This document shows positions 34,064 through 46,931 of a DNA stretch of 64,000 nucleotides, in pieces (within the stretch, counting starts at the first letter, position 1; every line of letters begins with the position of its first letter). The notes under the pieces were generated by a model. That model saw nothing but the letters and a program-made list of their open reading frames with translations, searched no databases and had not been told where the DNA came from. The stretch comes from Gnomoniopsis sp. IMI 355080 (lineage: Eukaryota > Ascomycota > Sordariomycetes > Diaporthales > Gnomoniaceae): assembly GCA_027946555.1 (NCBI GenBank), contig JAPEVC010000073.1:87250-151249 (forward strand). The letters run 5' to 3'. Both the position numbers and the translations under genes were made by a program.

Positions 34064-36003
34064 TCATGCCCGCGCGCCCAGGTCGTACTTTGTGCCCCTC
34101 AGAGCCCCAGCTGGGCCCCGACTCAGATCAATCTGATCCAAAGCCAACATTCCATTGGGACGTCCGGCTCTTGAGCTGTAGATGCGGAATCCGATAAAGG
34201 CAAGGCCGACGATCGGGATGGTGATGTAGCTGGCAAAGAAGTCCGCAACGCTGAAAGTGCCAATAAAGGCAGTGAAGCCATTGAAGAACAAAATGATGCA
34301 GAACATTAAAATGCAGACCCAAGCCATGTATGGCTGCCCATATCCTCGGAATGGGAGGTTACGACGGTCGATGCCTTGAACATCGAGCGCACCCTTGAAG
34401 CGAATGAAGCAAATGCAGATGGCTGTCCATGAGATCAGAGAGCTCAACGCCGAAAGGTTCGACAGCCAAGTGAAGGCAGTGCTGGAGCCATTAGACACCG
34501 ACATGAAGGAGAGCAGCCCAAAGCACAGAGCCACCACGACTCCCATGTAAGGCGTGCCGACCTTGCTAGTCTTCAGGAAGACCTTGGGCATGGATCCCTG
34601 TTTGGCTAGGGCCATCATGGTACGAGATAGAGCATAGGCGTTTTCGTTTCCGGATGACAGCGCGGAGGTCATGACAATAGCGTTAATGACGGAAGGGAGG
34701 ACCTTGACACCAGTCTGCTGGCAAATGACGACAAATGGCGATGAGGCTGCTGTGTCGCCTCCAGCGCTGACGGCACTGATGAGCTCCGGGGAGTTCTGGC
34801 TGACGTTGACGCCGATGATGATAACCGCGGTGACATACAATCCCACGATTCGGTAGAATACAGTCTTGGTGGCGGCCTTCATGGTCTTGCGAGGGTTGTG
34901 AGCCTCACCGGCGATAACACCGATCGACTCGACGCCACCGTACGCGAAAGCCGCCTGGGTGAGGACTTTCCAAAAACCCAAGAAGCGAGCAGTCTTGACG
35001 GGCGTCACGTTCAGGAAGTCGTCGTTCCAGGGCTCTTCACGCCAATACTTGCCACCAGTGTACACTATTAATTGATTAGCTGCTGTAGAAACAAAGGTAA
35101 CGAGTTGCATCGGTATGCGTAGACTCACCTCCATTGATACCACCAGTGTTCGCAACGATACCAAAGATGATGAGGCCGACGAGAAGGGCCACCTTCAGGC
35201 AGGCAAACCAGAACTCGATTTCACCGTAGTATTTGACTCCGAGGAAGTTTGTTGCGATGCACAAAACCAAGAACACCGCGATGTAAATAGCAAGCTATCG
35301 TTTTAGAGTTAGCAGGTATAATCATACCGATATGCGTGCGTCCGTGTAGGGTGTCCGGGGGAATTGCAAGCAATGCAATGACAAAGACTCCGACATACGT
35401 GTGAGCTGCTTTCATCCCAAAATCCTATCATGAGGCCAATCGCAGTGATTTCCGTTGGTACCGTGAACCCAGTCAAGAGCACGTAATTTATACCCATGGC
35501 GAAACCCATCTCTGGGGAGACATATCTGTTACCCATCTCGATAAAACCGCCGATGTTAGGTGCGAACACAGTCCTGAATAGCAAGAGCACATTAGCATGG
35601 TATTTCAATCCAACGCATCCCTAAGCAGATTTAGGACTTACATTTCACCCAGACCGTACATCATCATACCGACCAGGCATCCGACAATAGTGTAACCGAG
35701 GAAAAAGCCGACCGGTCCTCCATTTGAAAGAGCTGCGCCAGATCCCAAGAAGAGGCCCGTTCCAATCGTGCCTGCAATCGCAATCATGGAAACATGGCGA
35801 GGTTTGAGATCACGCTTGGTGCCGAATTCTCCCTTGTGCGTATCCTCGGACTCGTTCAACACTGTTGGGTCTTCGTATACCCGGCCATCTTGACTTGAGA
35901 TGACTGGTTGCAAGACGGCGACGGTCTCCTTCTCCTTCTTGGTGCTGTCCTCGTCCGATGCCCTGGGGTCGGACGAGCTACGGCTGATGCCGAACATCGC
36001 CAT
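34064..36003 (-). CDS. amino-acid permease (APC superfamily, yeast amino acid transporter family)
   Basis: Coding segments are 36003-35642, 35573-35399, 35294-35129 and 35064-34064, giving 567 residues. The three introns are 64-104 nt. The hallmark helix-1 sequence RHVSMIAIAGTIGTGLFLGSG follows a polar N-terminus of about 70 residues. Further signatures are YGLGEMTVFAPNIGGF, TGFTVPTEITAIGLMIGFW, AFAYGGVESIGVIAGEAHNPRK and the helix-8 region SSGNENAYALSRTMMALAKQG. These define a proton-coupled plasma-membrane amino-acid permease of the fungal YAT family. Specificity is not readable. A TATATA element about 155 bases upstream (36160-36165) may be the TATA box. No amino-acid catabolic genes are adjacent. 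Confidence 0.93.
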
Positions 36004-38734
36004 GGTTGATGTTCGTTCTCCGGGGTGGGGGGGGGAGAGACAGTGAACCCAAAAGCGTGATGGAAGGAGGATGAACAACTGTCGAGTTCAACGGGCAAAA
36101 GAAAGTGATGCAAAGAACGATGGTCAATGCTTGCCCAACACTGCGTGCAGGGAGGGTGATATATAAAACACTCGAGGATCTCGGCTGGACATTCTCGGTT
36201 GGATCAGTATGTCCTTTTGGATCCAGGGTGTTAGTCCATCGAAATTGAATTCAGCCTTACACCGAGCCCTGCCCCGTTTCTGGACCAATAAGGGTTCAAC
36301 AAAGGAGCTGGGAGTGCCCATGTTTGTCAAAAGCCTTAGGTCAAGATCAGTCTCTACAGCCCTCGAGCGAGGCCCTGATAGCGGCGCATGATAGCCAGAA
36401 ACGGAATGACCGTGTCATTTAGCCCGGATGCATGGCTTGGCAAATCGGGATATGGGGGAACATGGGGAATCGCTGTTATCGCGGGGAAATAACGGACCCA
36501 GCGTTCTCGTGTGTCAAGCTGATTTGTGACAGTCTCGCAGGTCATTGCCGTCTAACTACCTTAGATAGGTATTTACATAGCATTGCAAAGTCTTCAATGC
36601 AGTAATGGGGTAGGTATGATACGAAGTATGTAGCTTCGAATTTTGCTTTTCAAAGAGAATTCAATACTAAGACATTGTTTGGCCGCAAAGATTTTAGTTC
36701 AACATACGACGTGCTCAAACCTAGCTATTACCGGCCAATTTTTTCTTATCTCTGGCCCGGTCAAACTGAGTCGCGGCCTGGCTGGTGGTTTCATAACGGC
36801 CAAATATCTTGTTGGTTGCGCAACAATTCGACCGATCTCTTATCTTGGTTCAGAACAAAGTGGGACCGCTTCCCCATTACCAACAAGCTCACCTAATGCA
36901 TTTTACCACGCTTGCGGCTGTCGTCTCTTGGCGACTGCTTGCACACGCTCAACATCGTAGCTGATCGCGTGACTGACTCGTCTTGCAATGTAAGCAGCAT
37001 TGTGTATTGAAATGTTGGATATTTCTGGTACAAATGAAACGTCGCGGGCTGTCAGCCACAATTGCTACCAGGTTTTACGGTGTTGACTATACTATGTATA
37101 GCGGAGTGTCTCTTCATAATTGTTTGTTACAGGGACCGCCCAGGTCAGGCACACGGTTCAACGAAGATGCTTCACCATTGATCAGCAGCCATTGGTCTTT
37201 CTGTAGATACTATGTAGCGTGATTTATTCTTGGGATACGGGGTATGAAAGCTGATGCTGGCGGCTTTGTTGGGCCGTAGCGTTGCACGCCGAGGGTCCTG
37301 ACTGAACTGGCGGCCTCGCCGAGATATTGCGGATTGAAACAAGCTCAGCCAAGCAGCTTTACTTAGCATAAGCGGTTGATCCCGGAGACAAGATCTCACA
37401 TATCACGTAGTGTACCTGTTTTCCAGAATTTGCCTCCATTGCTTGGCATCGGCACAGGTGTGCCTGAAAAAATTAGTGTGAGCAGTCTCCAGTGCCATTG
37501 TAGGTATTCTGTGCACTTTGATAGTGGCGTTCGGTAAGCGAGGTTGACGACGAATCATTGATGGATGACTTGGACTTGTGTCTGGAGGCGACACGTATTT
37601 GGTATTTCAGCGCTTGTATCGGCCGCAGCTCTCCGCTTCCACTATGTTTGTTTTAACCTTTTACTTTTTCCCTTCAATAGATAGCGGATGAAACTCAGTT
37701 GCAGTGATCGAGAACTCTAAGTGGCGATAACACACGAACCCACTGGCAGAAGGGTGTAACTTGGAAATTGATACTTTGGGCCATGCTTCAATGGTGCGCC
37801 ATTCTGATACTACTGGAGTCAGGCGTCAACTATTTGAACAAATGCAATGGCCCCGATCTCATGGAGACTGTCGTGGAGCCTGCTGTACAAAACATCCTTT
37901 AGGAAGGGAGGGGGGGAGTAACCATTTCAGCATGTTGAGTTCGTACCAAGTCGAGGGGTCGTAGTTACGAAGTGGCAACGCGGCTACTCATTTAGCAGCA
38001 TTAGAACTGGCCGATTACCCGCATTGCGCATTGCGACCTCCGACGGTTGATTGGAGGATAGCTCTTATCTCTAACACCAACCGCCACCGCCCCCCCCCCC
38101 AACGGGGACCCATCGCTATTCACTGTAGTTGGCTTCAAATACAATCTGAGTCGTATGGTAAATGGGTGCTATGTATCTAAGAAGATCAAGCAAGCAGCAA
38201 GCTGCTTCGTTTGCTTAATGAGATTTGCTCAATGAGCCCTCAACTCATCTGATTTTCCGAGTAAGACGGTGTCAATGTTGAGCAACCGTCACTCTTCTGT
38301 ATTCGCTAGTGTAAAAGAACTTTAACTAGCGAATTGTTTTTGCACAAAGCCTTTAGTAATTCCTTGGAGATGGTTGATTTGTCAGTCTGTCTGATTCGAC
38401 AGAGGTGACTGGCAGCACCCAAAGAAGGGGTTAAGAACTGCCTTGAAAACTGGCTCCCATACTGCAACTCCGACCAACAGAGTCCTGAGCTGGAAAAAAG
38501 GAGCAAATAATCTCCTGAATCTCAGCATGATCCACCAGCTGAATGACCAGGCAGACTACTCACAGTACCTCAATGCGCCATACTCACAACCGTACCTACC
38601 TAGGTATTCATTGTCCACCCTGCGCAGCAATCGAAAATGCAGATGCTCACTTACAGGTTGTCAGGCTCTCATAAATCAAGGAATTTGAATATCAACTAAT
38701 CCGTTCATCGCCCTTAATCCGATTGCGCTTAGTA
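36004..38734. other. gene-poor stretch of 2.7 kb
   Basis: No coding gene supported. It contains a run of 11 C at 38090-38100 and a TACCTAGGTA palindrome at 38597-38606. Many short frames occur on both strands, none with a recognised domain. Confidence 0.45.
38090..38100. repeat. poly-C tract (11 nt)
   Basis: Eleven consecutive C residues, a simple homopolymer in a gene-poor stretch. Confidence 0.85.
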
Positions 38735-39286
38735 ATGACACTAAATAAAGCATGGTCCTTCATTTTAGGTGCCCTGGCCTATGTAATGTTTCTCAGCCTC
38801 GGAGTCGCAGGTCTAGTGGCGTACAATCTCTGGAATTACAAATGTCTAAGGAAAGCAAGACAGATTCAGAAGCGCGAGCTTTGCAGAGACAGTCTGTTGG
38901 ACGACCTAGACGGAAAGGAGATGTGGAGGTTTTCAAGAATATCGAGGCCATCAGCTTCAACGGGGCTTGCTAGAGATACGCAAGTCGAATCTCATGACCG
39001 GGCATCGAGGTTATCATTTGATGAAAACTCGAGTGTCAACACACGACACGGTACAGAATCATCGTTGTCTGATACTTTATCGGCAGGCAGTCATGATTCA
39101 ATAGAAGAGAATCAGCAAAGGTTGACAGACTTGGCCCTTGATAAGGAAAACGAGAGGAGACGGTTCTCGGACAATCTGTCTCTTTGGGGTATTTCCGGCC
39201 TCTCTGACTCCTCCATTGGCAAGCTCGAGGGTACCTCCGTCTCGGATCAGTCAGAACAATACCCGTCGCGGGTACAGCCATCATAG
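38735..39286 (+). CDS. hypothetical single-pass membrane protein
   Basis: An intron-free frame of 183 residues starts at the ATG at 38735. Residues about 8-30 (FILGALAYVMFLSLGVAGLVAY) form one strong transmembrane helix near the N-terminus. A basic juxtamembrane segment follows (CLRKARQIQKRELCR), which suggests an N-out, C-in orientation. The remaining 130 residues are polar, rich in Ser, Asp and Glu, and probably disordered, with RRFSDNLS-like basic-Ser sites that kinases favour. I recognise no family. Uninterrupted coding with a clear helix and low-complexity tail supports a real but lineage-restricted gene. Confidence 0.5.
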   Translation: MTLNKAWSFILGALAYVMFLSLGVAGLVAYNLWNYKCLRKARQIQKRELCRDSLLDDLDGKEMWRFSRISRPSASTGLARDTQVESHDRASRLSFDENSSVNTRHGTESSLSDTLSAGSHDSIEENQQRLTDLALDKENERRRFSDNLSLWGISGLSDSSIGKLEGTSVSDQSEQYPSRVQPS

Positions 39287-39986
39287 GCCGGTACTTCAAA
39301 CCACTGAATCAGCAACCGGAAGTTCATTGTGAAGCTTTCTTTAAAATCACCCGATAAGCAGGGTTCTTACAATGACGTCGCGTGATGCCCGCCAGTGACA
39401 ATGTTGGATCGACTGTGTATTTGAAATCGAACCAGATTAGCCCAAGACAGATCAGTCCTATCTATGGAAGATTGACGCCATAGCTTGTGACCACACGCAA
39501 GGCTGATATAAAGGCGAGTATAGTAACTCAGGTGTGTATAGAGATGCGGCTGAGCATTGCAAGGTTGCGCTACTGCCTAGAGACATCAATAATTCTATTT
39601 CAATGCCGCGTACCCGAGCATTGTATGCACACTCCTCACCTACTCCACGGATTCCGCTCTTGTTTTGATAAAGCATGCATGTTTGTGACCCGCCCGCTTG
39701 AGCTCACGAGTCAAGCTAGCCATTCATTTCTCCATAGTTACACGAAAACCAAATCTTGCCCCTGAAGAGAGGCTATTAGATAGTAGTAGGCCTCGTCGTA
39801 TGGATGGACCCAGGTCGGTAAGCTGGGAGACGCTGTAGAGAGCGCTATTATTCATCACATATGTATATGAGAGACGAGACATCATTTTCAGGTCCTGACT
39901 ATTGCACAGGCAATGGACAATCTTCGTAGTTGTGGCGCTTTGGCCTCCTTCCTAGAAGATATGTGACGTCGGGTCCGCAGCTCCGT
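39287..39986. other. intergenic, nothing recognised
   Basis: 0.7 kb between the hypothetical membrane protein (+) and the 3' end of the P450 (-). No gene seen. Confidence 0.5.
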
Positions 39987-41784
39987 TCAACATCCCCGTT
40001 TTGTGATGTATACAGGCCAGTCGTAGGGACACACATCCAAGTAGACTTCATACTTCCATTCCTGATCCGGATTGACCTGACGTATATCATAATCACGGAC
40101 GATGGTAGCACAGATCTTGGCGGTCTCGATCTTTGCCAGATGTTGCCCGGGACAAGCGCAATATCCTTGACTGAAAGGAACGAAACATTTCTCTTTATAC
40201 GCAGCGTCCTTTGCAAACCACCTTCCTGGGTTGAAGTCGCGTGAGTCAGAACCCCAGATCGATCTATCGATGTGCAATGTTCTAGAAACATATGTATTAG
40301 CCCAACCTTGTAACTGTCGACACGAGACATTCATAATCTCAGAAACGAGAGCATTACGACGGAATAGATGCAAGTAGGTGCCTGTTTACTCACGGTATCT
40401 GAACTGAAAGCACTGTTCCAGCCGTAAATAAATGTCCACCAATAAGAAGCCCCTGCTCTGGGACTACGCGCGGAAGCCCCATCCCTTGTGGGCCTAAAAT
40501 GCGCATCGATTCTTTGAAACAGGCTCTGATATTCAGATCAGCTTCCATATACTTGCTAGATATTGGCGAAAGGGGACTAAAACATGACCTCACTGGAAGT
40601 AGTGGAGGTTTTGAGTGTCTGCGAACGATACGACACGATCACGACACTTCCCCCGGGTTTGTTCTGCCGCAATCTCTTCTCGCATACGATCCCACGTCTC
40701 TGGATGGCGAATTGTATGATAAATGAAGCTCTGCAGTGCACCTGTATGTTTATTAAATCCTTCTGCACTCCCAGTACACGTGGTGAGGTCGCTGGGAGCC
40801 GCATACTTACAAGAAGTTGCCCTTCCCCCAGCCTGGACGACCGTAGTTGAAGTAGCATATATCTCACTTAGACTTAACCGCTCTGGTGTATCTTGGAAGG
40901 TTTTCATCCACACGGCCAGTCCATCAAAGCGCGCGTCAGGGTTCTTTTGTCGTTCTTTGACCGCTTCCAGCGAGGTTTTGTAGACGTACCCAAGCGGCAT
41001 AAGGCCCAGCCAAGTCGTGAAAGGGTTGACAAGAAGGTAAAATAAGCAATGAAAATAGCCTAACATGGATCCCATGGCCTGTACACCCTTTGCCGACGCC
41101 AAAGCACCGCCTATATCTCTCCCCTCTGCTATGAAACCGAAGGACCTGGAAAAGAACAACTCCCCGATCACATCAGACGCGGCGTAGGCGAAGTATTGGT
41201 CAAGATTCATAGGTTTGGCTTCTGCAGCAAATTTGTCCATCCACCTGAATAGCTTGATCATCACTTCGTCCATGTGATTCTCTGACTTGAGTAGATGACT
41301 TGCTGCAAAAGCGGGGCCAGTACTTCTACTCAGCCTCATCTTTTCCCTCGCACTCGTGATGGAGAATGCATTCTGAAAACGGTAATCTGGTATGGCACCT
41401 GCATGGTATGCCGGTCCCTGTTCGACTTAGCTGGGTGTCTCTTCCACAAAGACGTAGCGAACTCACCTTGTCAAGCACTGAGAGAAGAAGCTTCCTAGGA
41501 GCATCAGGGTGGCTCACGCTGACCTCATCCGGGGCGATCCTGACAAACGGGCCGTACTGGTCGTGCAAATTGGTGATCCAGTCACTTTGTCTGCCTTTAA
41601 AGATGTGAAAGACATGGTGTAGCCTAGTTATAGAGGCGAGAATGGGACCCGGAATGTCACTGATAGGTGAGAAATACCGACGTCGAACAGCTGTGCTGAC
41701 CACGAAGAGGACGGCCAGTATAACTGCATAGTAGTATAGTGAAGCACCACAAAGTATGTGGCTCGCAGACGCATTTGATTCCAT
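39987..41784 (-). CDS. cytochrome P450 with divergent haem and I-helix motifs
   Basis: Coding segments are 41784-41467, 41417-40811, 40741-40594, 40525-40394 and 40281-39987, giving 499 residues. All joins keep frame. An N-terminal anchor helix (YYYAVILAVLFVVSTAV) is followed by the proline-rich DIPGP. ExxR is present as KESMR. The haem loop reads FVPFSQGYCACPGQHLAK, with the Cys ligand in place but the usual Arg two residues before it replaced by Cys. The I-helix motif reads VVQAGGRATSC, without the usual acidic residue. Similarity in the N-terminal half is to pisatin-demethylase/benzoate-hydroxylase-like fungal P450s. It should be an ER monooxygenase. Substrate is unknown and no biosynthetic neighbours are evident. 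Confidence 0.88.
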
Positions 41785-42730
41785 GATACAGATGGTGCTA
41801 CACCTACCTGTAACCTAGGTAAGTAAGGCCACAAGGGAAACAGCTGTATTTCTGGCCATGTGTTCTAAGATCCCCATGTCCAGCATCGAAACTCTATTAG
41901 GCCGATTGTGGTCTGTCTCACATCCATGACTGCCTTAACTGCTTCCGTAATAATGCTGATAGACTCTTCTTATTGGGTCCGTTCCGAAGCAGCGTAACTA
42001 GATGCAGTCATCAACATCTGAAATTTGCGAGTCATTCCCATCCTTTTCCAGGCAGCCAGGATGAAACGACTTGATACCTACATTGATACCTGGGTAGGTA
42101 CCTCACGTATTCCATGATCACGGTCCAGCCCTACGCCTCAATAGAAAGCTGGTCTTGCTCGTGTCCAAAATTAAGTCGTTCACGGAAGTAAAGAAGCGCT
42201 TTACAGGGGAGTATAAGAAGAAGGGGAAAATACGTTCCGAACAGTACCTTGTCCTGTGAAGATTTGGGGTAGCAACGGCCTTTATGGATCGAGATGTCCA
42301 TGTGTCCTGGTAAGCAGGAAATTTACTATATAGAGAAGCGCGCCACCAAGTCGTGCTTCATGGCATATGCGCTTTAGAATGTAGCCTATGGATATTGACA
42401 TATGCCTTGCTGTCTGATCACAATTAATGCTAATCTGGGCTGTGAAAGGGCTGTCAATTACATATAGAATCTGAGTATCTCCCATTTGCCTCCCGCTTGA
42501 CTCTTGAGTGGGATGTTGTATTGCAGGGATGCCTGCTTAACGAGGCTGCATGATGAGACAAGCCACCCCTGTTGTTTTCTTTCAGGGGTTAGATTTTTAA
42601 GCAGCAGCTCTCGGTCCACCGTCGTCAACAAAGCTTCGTCGCCTTGAGAGATTCTCACATTCACTCACTTTCACACTTGAACATTACATCACACCGACCC
42701 GGTTCGCGCCATTGAGAAGATCAATTCAAC
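41785..42730. other. divergent intergenic region
   Basis: 0.95 kb between the P450 (-) and the RCC1 gene (+). AACCTAGGTA at 41812-41821 belongs to the recurring palindrome set. No gene recognised. Confidence 0.5.
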
Positions 42731-44498
42731 ATGGCACCTAGAACCACCCGCACCCGTCCAACCGCAAAGGCCGCGCCTGTCACAAACGGCGCGTCTGCTG
42801 CAACCACTGCGTCCAAGAAGCGCAAGGCCGCAGATGCAGAAGCCGACATTGAGACCAAACCCGTACCGTCAAAGAGAACGAAGGGTAAAGATTTCGACGT
42901 CAAAGAACTCGACGACGCGATTCAAGATATCGACACTGCGAAGACCTCCAAAAAGGCTGCGGCGTCCAAGGCCAAGGCGGCCAAGCCTGCTGCAAAGCGC
43001 GCAGCTGCCGCAACCGCGTTCGACATTGAGCCGAAATCCACCCTCGCCGACTTCAAGGCATCGCCGCCCGACGCGTCCTCCCTCCCGATCATCAACCAAG
43101 CTCCTACAGATGTCCTTACCGTATACGTGTTTGGAACCGGGGATATGAGTGGTGACCTCGGTCTAGGCCCCAAGAAGAAGACAGCAAAACTTCCTACCGT
43201 CATCCCGGAGCTAGATGGCAGGAAAGAGGGTAGTTATCGCGTTGTGCAGCTTGCTTGCGGTGGCATGCACTCAGTTGCTTTGACTGAGGATAGTAAGATT
43301 GTAACATGGGGTGGAAATGACGACGGTGCCCTGGGTAGAGACTCTACCTGGGAAGGTGGCCTACGCGACATGGACGCCGAGCAGAACGGAGACGATGGCG
43401 CCAGCGATGATTCCGACGATGAGGCTTTGAATCCTATCGAGTCTACTCCCACGCATATTCCGGAGACCGCCTTCCCTGCCGGCACACGATTTACTTGCGT
43501 TGCCGCTGGTGATAGCTGCAGCTTTGCGGTAACGGAGACAGGTTTGGTTTACGGATGGGGTACCTTTGCGGTAAGTCGGCCAGCCGGCCAGCATGCCCAA
43601 TTTTCTGTTCATAGTACTGACTTGGGGTATTATGCAGGATTCCGAAGCAAACAAGACGTTCCTTGTCTACAAGGGAGAGACCATTGAGAAGCAAGAGGAG
43701 CCGATGCTCATCCCAGGACTTCAAAACATCAAATCCGTCGTGTGTGGCTCCAACCATGCCGTTGCACTCGATGCCTCCGGCCGCGTTTGGACCTGGGGTG
43801 TCAGCGAAAAGCTCCAAGTCGGCCGCCGCCTCCGCCCAGAGAACGACCACAAGGACAACTTCTACCCAGGCGTGCTCAACCTGAGTCGTCATGCAGTCAA
43901 GCAGATCGCGGCCGGTCCATACCACTCTCTAGCACTGGACAAACTGGACAGAGTGTATGCCTGGGGTATGAACAACTTTGGTCAAGCGGGATACAACAAA
44001 AACGCTGGAGCGGATAACGCACAGTTGCCCAACCCTCTTGAGATTCGCTCTTTGTCCAAGAAAGGGATTCAGGTGCTGGCTGCTGCAGCAAAGCAGTCTG
44101 CGGCCGTGACCGCGGACGGACGCTTTCTCGTCTGGGGAGCGGTTGGCGAATGGAACGGCTTCCAGTTGACACAGGAACAGATCGATAATCCTAAGCTCGT
44201 CTTCAAGACGGAGTCGGGTCGACCGGGTATCATCCTGCAGCCTCTCGAGGTGCCGGGTATTGGGGAGGCAGCCTATGTGGCATGCTCAGCAACCCATACC
44301 ATCTTCATCAACAAAGAGGGCAAGGCTTTCGCGGCAGGTTACGGAGAAGAGGGCCAGCTGGGCAACAAGGAAATGGAGGACAACAAGGTTGCTAAGCCAG
44401 TGATGAGGCTGGACAACGTGAAGCTCACCTGGGCAGGAACGGGCGGACAATGGAGTATGGTTGCAACGCACGCCACACAAACTAATGGTACAGCATAA
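42731..44498 (+). CDS. RCC1-repeat protein, nuclear Ran GEF type
   Basis: Exons are 42731-43570 and 43638-44498, giving 566 residues. An Ala/Lys-rich N-terminus of about 115 residues with several basic clusters (SKKRKAAD, SKRTKGKD) looks like a nuclear-localising, chromatin-binding tail. RCC1 repeats forming a seven-bladed propeller follow, starting at VYVFGTGDMSGDLGLG. Repeat hallmarks include QLACGGMHSVALTED, AAGDSCSFAVTETGLVYGWG, VVCGSNHAVALDASGRVWTWG and IAAGPYHSLALDKLDRVYAWG. An acidic insert (DDGASDDSDDEAL) lies between blades. Length and tail match yeast Prp20 / fission yeast Pim1, which load GTP on Ran at chromatin. It is probably an essential gene. Confidence 0.93.
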
Positions 44499-45220
44499 TT
44501 GCATAGCGGGCGCAGATTAGTGTTTTAGCATATCGGAGTAATGGGAGTTCGCCTTTGAGAATTGCCCTATTCGAGTCATCGCGTGCACCGATACATGGGT
44601 CTAATTCTTAGGGTGTTGGTCTAAGATACGCGGGTCGTCTGTTATGTCGCCCTCCACCGCGCAATGCCACGATACGAATTTGCCTTCTACCTCGCGCAGC
44701 GCAAATATCGGGTTGATTGTGGCGCGCATTCGACACCGAGTGGCATAGTTTTCACGTCCTAACCTGCATGGAGGCTTTGAGGAGTGCCCTGAAATTCGAC
44801 GCGCTTGCCCGCGGTTATCACGAAGCCAGTCCGAGGACAAGACGAGGCCTGTCGTGACACTGGATGCCATCAGAGTTGAGCGCTATAATGTACCGGACAC
44901 AGTCTGCAGCTAGCTCGGCGCGTTCTCCCAGAGCCATTCATTAACTTGCCTTTGCTAGCTCCCACGTGCAAAGGGACTTTTACGCGTGAAGGGACTTCTC
45001 TTCATTTCGCCAACCTATTTACATCTTGCCGCAACACTACCAACGACATGATGCCTCACTTTGTATCCTCACAAGCAAGGGAAAAAAGATGAGCCCCTGA
45101 GCCATCCTCCGGTCTACTGTTGAACAAGCTACTATTGGAGCACATCTGGTCATTTTTTATAAAGCAAGTCGTTGAACTCGCGCCGCCCTCTTTATTCCTA
45201 CCATCATCCAGCATCTAGAG
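44499..45220. other. intergenic, nothing recognised
   Basis: 0.72 kb between the RCC1 and GH76 genes. No gene seen. The last 100 bases probably hold the GH76 leader. Confidence 0.5.
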
Positions 45221-46931
45221 ATGGTGAACCGCTTTTGTCGAGTTTTGGCCCTCGTGAACACAGCACTCGCTTCACTACAAGTTGACTTCGGCTCCAGATG
45301 TAAGAAGCCTACAACTCCTATTCCTATTTCTAAGCTCGCCTCCATCTCCTCTGAGCGATGCCACTTGAAAAGGCCACATGACTGACGTAGACGACCAGCA
45401 AGCATTCGATCTGCTGCAGCTATCAAAGCGCAAGATGTAATGTCCTTCTACCACGGCAATGAAGAAGGTCAAACTCTGGGGATTCTGCCCGGTCCGCCTC
45501 CCCAAGGTCTGTATTTTTGGTGGCAAGCAGGCGCTCTTTGGGGAACCATGGTCGATTACTGGAAATACACAGGAGACGCACGATATAACCAAATTACACA
45601 AAACGCGCTTCTTTCTCAAGTAGGTCCGGACCAGAACTATCTCGAGCCCAACATCACCGCATCGATTGGCAATGATGACCAAGCCTTCTGGGGAATGTCA
45701 GCAATGCTAGCTGCAGAAACTGGCTTCCAGAATCCGCCGCCCTCAGATCCACAGTGGCTTTCACTAGCACAGGCTGTTTACAACAGTCAGAAAGGCCATC
45801 TTGACGAGGAGACAGCCTGCGGCGGTGGACTTCGCTGGCAAGTCATCGTGATGAACAACGGTTACAACTACAAGAATTCCATCGCCAACGGCGGTTTCTT
45901 CAACATAGCCGCTAGGTTGGCACGATATACTGGGGAAGAGGCTTATGCTCAGACTGCGACGTCGACGTTTCAGTGGATGAAAGATGTCGGCTTCATTGAC
46001 CAAGACTACAACGTTTGGGATGGCGCGCACGTTGAAAAAGATTGCAAGGATATCAACCATGCACAGTTCTCATATACAGCAGCCGTTCTCCTGCAGGGAG
46101 CCGCATTCATGTGGGATTTTGTAAGTAGCCAGGACCCTTTGATTCTACCACGCACCCTCCACGTTGCACACGAGGGCGACTAATACAATCGCGTGATAGA
46201 GTCAAGACCATTACTGGAAGAACCAAGTCAACGGCCTCCTCCATTCTATTCTGGAGGATTTCTTCCCCAACGGTGTCTTCTTCGAGCCTGCATGCGAAGG
46301 CACCATCAACGTGCCCGAAGGCGGCTGCACGCAAGACATGAAGTCTTTTAGGGGCTTTGTCATGCGCTGGATGGCCGACACCGCCCAGCTATGCCCCTGG
46401 ACCAGAGAGCCTATCATGACGGCGATTAAATCCTCTGCAGAAGCTGCTGTCGAAACATGCACGGGCGGGGAGAATGGCCGCATGTGTGGCATGCGTTGGG
46501 GGCTACGCCAGTTCGACGGCGATGTGAATCTCGGTCAGGAGATGGGCGTCTTGTCCGCGCTGATGACGATGTTGCTCTTCGCGGACGGCAGCCAAATCCA
46601 CGAAAGCTCTGACGTAATTTCGGGCTTTATCAATCCAGATGGTCAGGCGACTTCTGATAGGGCTGCAGAATATGGTGGCCACGCAGATCCAGACGGGTAT
46701 GAATTCCAGCCGCCACTAACGCACGATACTGGTGGGACGAGTGTGGGTGATCCGCAAGCAGGCCGGAGCAGACGGAAACAGGCACATGATTTGATGTCTA
46801 TCAACGACTTTGATACTGTCATGGCTATACTTCTCACCACACTGACCATGACGTGTGTTTTGGTTATGTTTATGTGGATGGGTACGGACAACGTCAGCCA
46901 GCGAAAGAAGAATGTATCACGACATGACTGA
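45221..46931 (+). CDS. GH76 alpha-1,6-mannanase (Dfg5/Dcw1-like)
   Basis: Exons are 45221-45299, 45399-46120 and 46200-46931, giving 510 residues. The first exon encodes a signal peptide (FCRVLALVNTALASLQ). The catalytic Asp pair is visible in ASIGNDDQAFWGM. Other family marks are LYFWWQAGALWGTMVDYW, CGGGLRWQ, YKNSIANGGFFNIAARLARYTG and AFMWDFSQDHYWKNQVNGLL across the last splice. Fungal Dfg5/Dcw1 proteins act on the mannose core of GPI glycans to attach proteins to wall glucan. The C-terminus has a hydrophobic helix (VMAILLTTLTMTCVLVMFMW) followed by about 17 polar, basic residues. This looks more like a type I transmembrane anchor than a GPI signal. Confidence 0.92.

Noticed and set aside
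40561..40600. Alternative P450 splice using the TAG acceptor near 40556
   Set aside because: It would insert extra residues before ACFKESMR. The later CAG acceptor gives the standard NLHYFQACFKESMR without insertion.
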